NCBI GenBank assembly: GCA_021325655.1
Contig: JAJPGT010000111.1
Span: forward strand, 1-60,302
DNA: 60,302 nt
Direction of reading: 5' to 3'
From: Pseudomonadota bacterium
GTDB taxonomy: Bacteria; Chloroflexota; UBA6077; JAJPGT01
The translations under genes were made by a program, and so were the position numbers. The notes beneath the pieces were generated by a model. That model made no database searches and was not told the DNA's origin. It saw only the letters and a program-made list of their open reading frames with translations. This document shows, piece by piece, positions 59,448 through 60,302 of this stretch. Position 1 is the first letter of the stretch, and each line of letters opens with the position of its first letter.

Positions 59448-59523
59448 ATCAGCCGAGTGAGTCCAGCAGCCAGAGCTCGGTCCCCGGGAGCGCTGCGACG
59501 TTGGCCCGCTGTCGCCGGCTGAT
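59448..59523 (+). promoter_or_regulatory. Leader RNA with a closing 8-bp inverted repeat
   Basis: ATCAGCCG (59448-59455) and CGGCTGAT (59516-59523) are complementary and would close a leader domain of 76 bases ending 26 bases before the ATG. It could be a structured regulatory leader, but it matches no riboswitch I know. Confidence 0.3.
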
Positions 59524-59549
59524 ACAGATGACGAAGAGGGGGGCTTTCT

Positions 59550-60302
59550 ATGCGGCATTCAGCGCGGTTATCCGCCTGGCGCATCGCGCGTATCGGCGCG
59601 CTCGCCGTTTCCCTGCTCGCGCTACTGGTACCGGTGAGCTTCGCCAGCCCGGTTCTGACAGCGCGGCAGGCGGCTCCGGCCGGCGAGATTCGGATCCCCA
59701 TCACCGAGCCACCTCAGATGGACCCGGGGATCACCTCTGATAGCGTCTCGATCGATGTGATCATGCACCTCTTCGAGGCGCTCGTCTCCCAGGACGCCAA
59801 CGGCAACATCCAGCCGGCGGTCGCCCAGAGCTGGGACCTGTCGGACGATGGGCTGACCTATACCTTCCATCTGCGCCAGGGTCCAGTGTGGTCGGACGGC
59901 AAGCCGGTCACCGCCCATGACTTCGAGTGGGCCTGGAAGCGGAATATCGACCCGAAGACCGCCTCGGACTATGCCACCTCGCTGTACCCTATCAAGAACG
60001 GCGAGGCGATCAACAACGGGAAGATGGACCCGTCGCAGCTCGGGGTCAAGGCGACCGATGACCAGACGCTGGTAGTGACGTTGGAGAAGCCGGCCGCCTA
60101 CTTTCTGACCCTGGCCTCCACCTGGACGCTGATGCCACTCCGCGCAGACGTCGTCACCCAATGGGGCGACAAGTGGGTGGAAGCGGACCACATCGTCACC
60201 AACGGCCCTTACCTGATGAAGGAGTGGACGCACGATCAGCAGATCGTGCTGGAGGCCAACCCGAACTACTGGGGCCCCAAACCCCAGATCCAGCGGGCGA
60301 TC
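59550..60302 (+). CDS. Oligopeptide-type ABC transporter substrate-binding protein (partial, 3' end beyond window)
   Basis: The first 251 codons are present and the gene runs off the right edge. A signal peptide (residues about 12-33, RIGALAVSLLALLVPVSFAS) lacks a lipobox Cys, so the protein may be anchored another way or secreted. The mature part is family 5 (OppA/DppA): ITEPPQMDPGITSDSVS, LSDDGLTYTFHLRQGPVWSD and GKPVTAHDFEWAWKRNIDP, then NGPYLMKEW. It binds peptides or similar solutes. GAGGGGGG lies before the ATG, and a strong promoter lies upstream. Permease genes probably follow outside the window. Confidence 0.93.
   Translation, partial: MRHSARLSAWRIARIGALAVSLLALLVPVSFASPVLTARQAAPAGEIRIPITEPPQMDPGITSDSVSIDVIMHLFEALVSQDANGNIQPAVAQSWDLSDDGLTYTFHLRQGPVWSDGKPVTAHDFEWAWKRNIDPKTASDYATSLYPIKNGEAINNGKMDPSQLGVKATDDQTLVVTLEKPAAYFLTLASTWTLMPLRADVVTQWGDKWVEADHIVTNGPYLMKEWTHDQQIVLEANPNYWGPKPQIQRAI

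Noticed and set aside
1..60302. CRISPR array, prophage, insertion sequence, integron or tRNA-linked island
   Set aside because: No regular spaced repeats, transposase, integrase, phage structural gene or tRNA-like cloverleaf was seen on either strand. Short tRNA genes could still be missed by eye.

Overview
The window is GC-rich bacterial DNA, densely packed with genes on both strands. It contains no rRNA, tRNA, phage, transposase or CRISPR array that I could recognise. GTG and TTG starts are common, many promoters have a good -10 but a poor -35, and several genes look leaderless. Together with the gene repertoire (BMP-type transporter with an Ala/Pro/Thr linker, several CoxL-family molybdenum hydroxylases, CHASE2 cyclase, gyrase A with Ala/Pro at the quinolone contact positions) this suggests Chloroflexota, probably near Thermomicrobia. 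That placement is inference; no marker for it was aligned.

Layout. 1-3.4 kb: tail of an unknown gene, a secreted GH18-like protein, a rhomboid protease carrying a C-terminal SAF-like domain, and a small unknown protein. 3.6-8.5 kb: a cyclase-family hydrolase converging on a complete three-subunit molybdenum hydroxylase operon with a clear promoter. 8.7-16.7 kb: central and acyl-CoA metabolism, namely an AMP-forming ligase, a proline racemase-family gene paired with a DHDPS-family gene (pattern of hydroxyproline catabolism), an NTF2-like protein, a ThDP enzyme, and a thiolase plus 3-hydroxyacyl-CoA dehydrogenase operon. 17.3-26 kb: a polysaccharide locus with two O-antigen ligase/polymerase-like proteins, a UDP-glucuronate decarboxylase-like enzyme, a flippase-like membrane protein and three GT4 glycosyltransferases. 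26-31 kb: a secreted unknown protein, a methyltransferase, pyrD, a Nudix hydrolase, an OmpR-type regulator and a polyprenol-phosphate mannosyltransferase-like GT2.

31-50 kb is the most coherent accessory region. It has a deaminase-like amidohydrolase, a PuuE/PgdA-type deacetylase-fold hydrolase, a universal stress protein, two tandem molybdenum hydroxylase large subunits without their own partners, a HEPN gene with a small partner, two VOC proteins, an ACMSD-like amidohydrolase, a second cyclase-family hydrolase, a complete BMP-type ABC importer, an isochorismatase-like hydrolase and an amidase. Read together these could import, hydroxylate, deaminate, open and hydrolyse N-heterocycles or cyclic amides. 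That is a pathway hypothesis, not a demonstration.

50-60.3 kb: gyrA, preceded by a striking 24-bp perfect inverted repeat between its probable -10 box and start codon; a MOSC protein; a CocE/NonD hydrolase followed by a 15-bp terminator-like hairpin; a small PKD-like protein; a D,D-carboxypeptidase; a CHASE2 adenylate cyclase; and the beginning of an oligopeptide-type binding protein that runs off the end. No gap between genes exceeds about 300 bases; the larger ones hold the promoters, dyads and hairpins listed.
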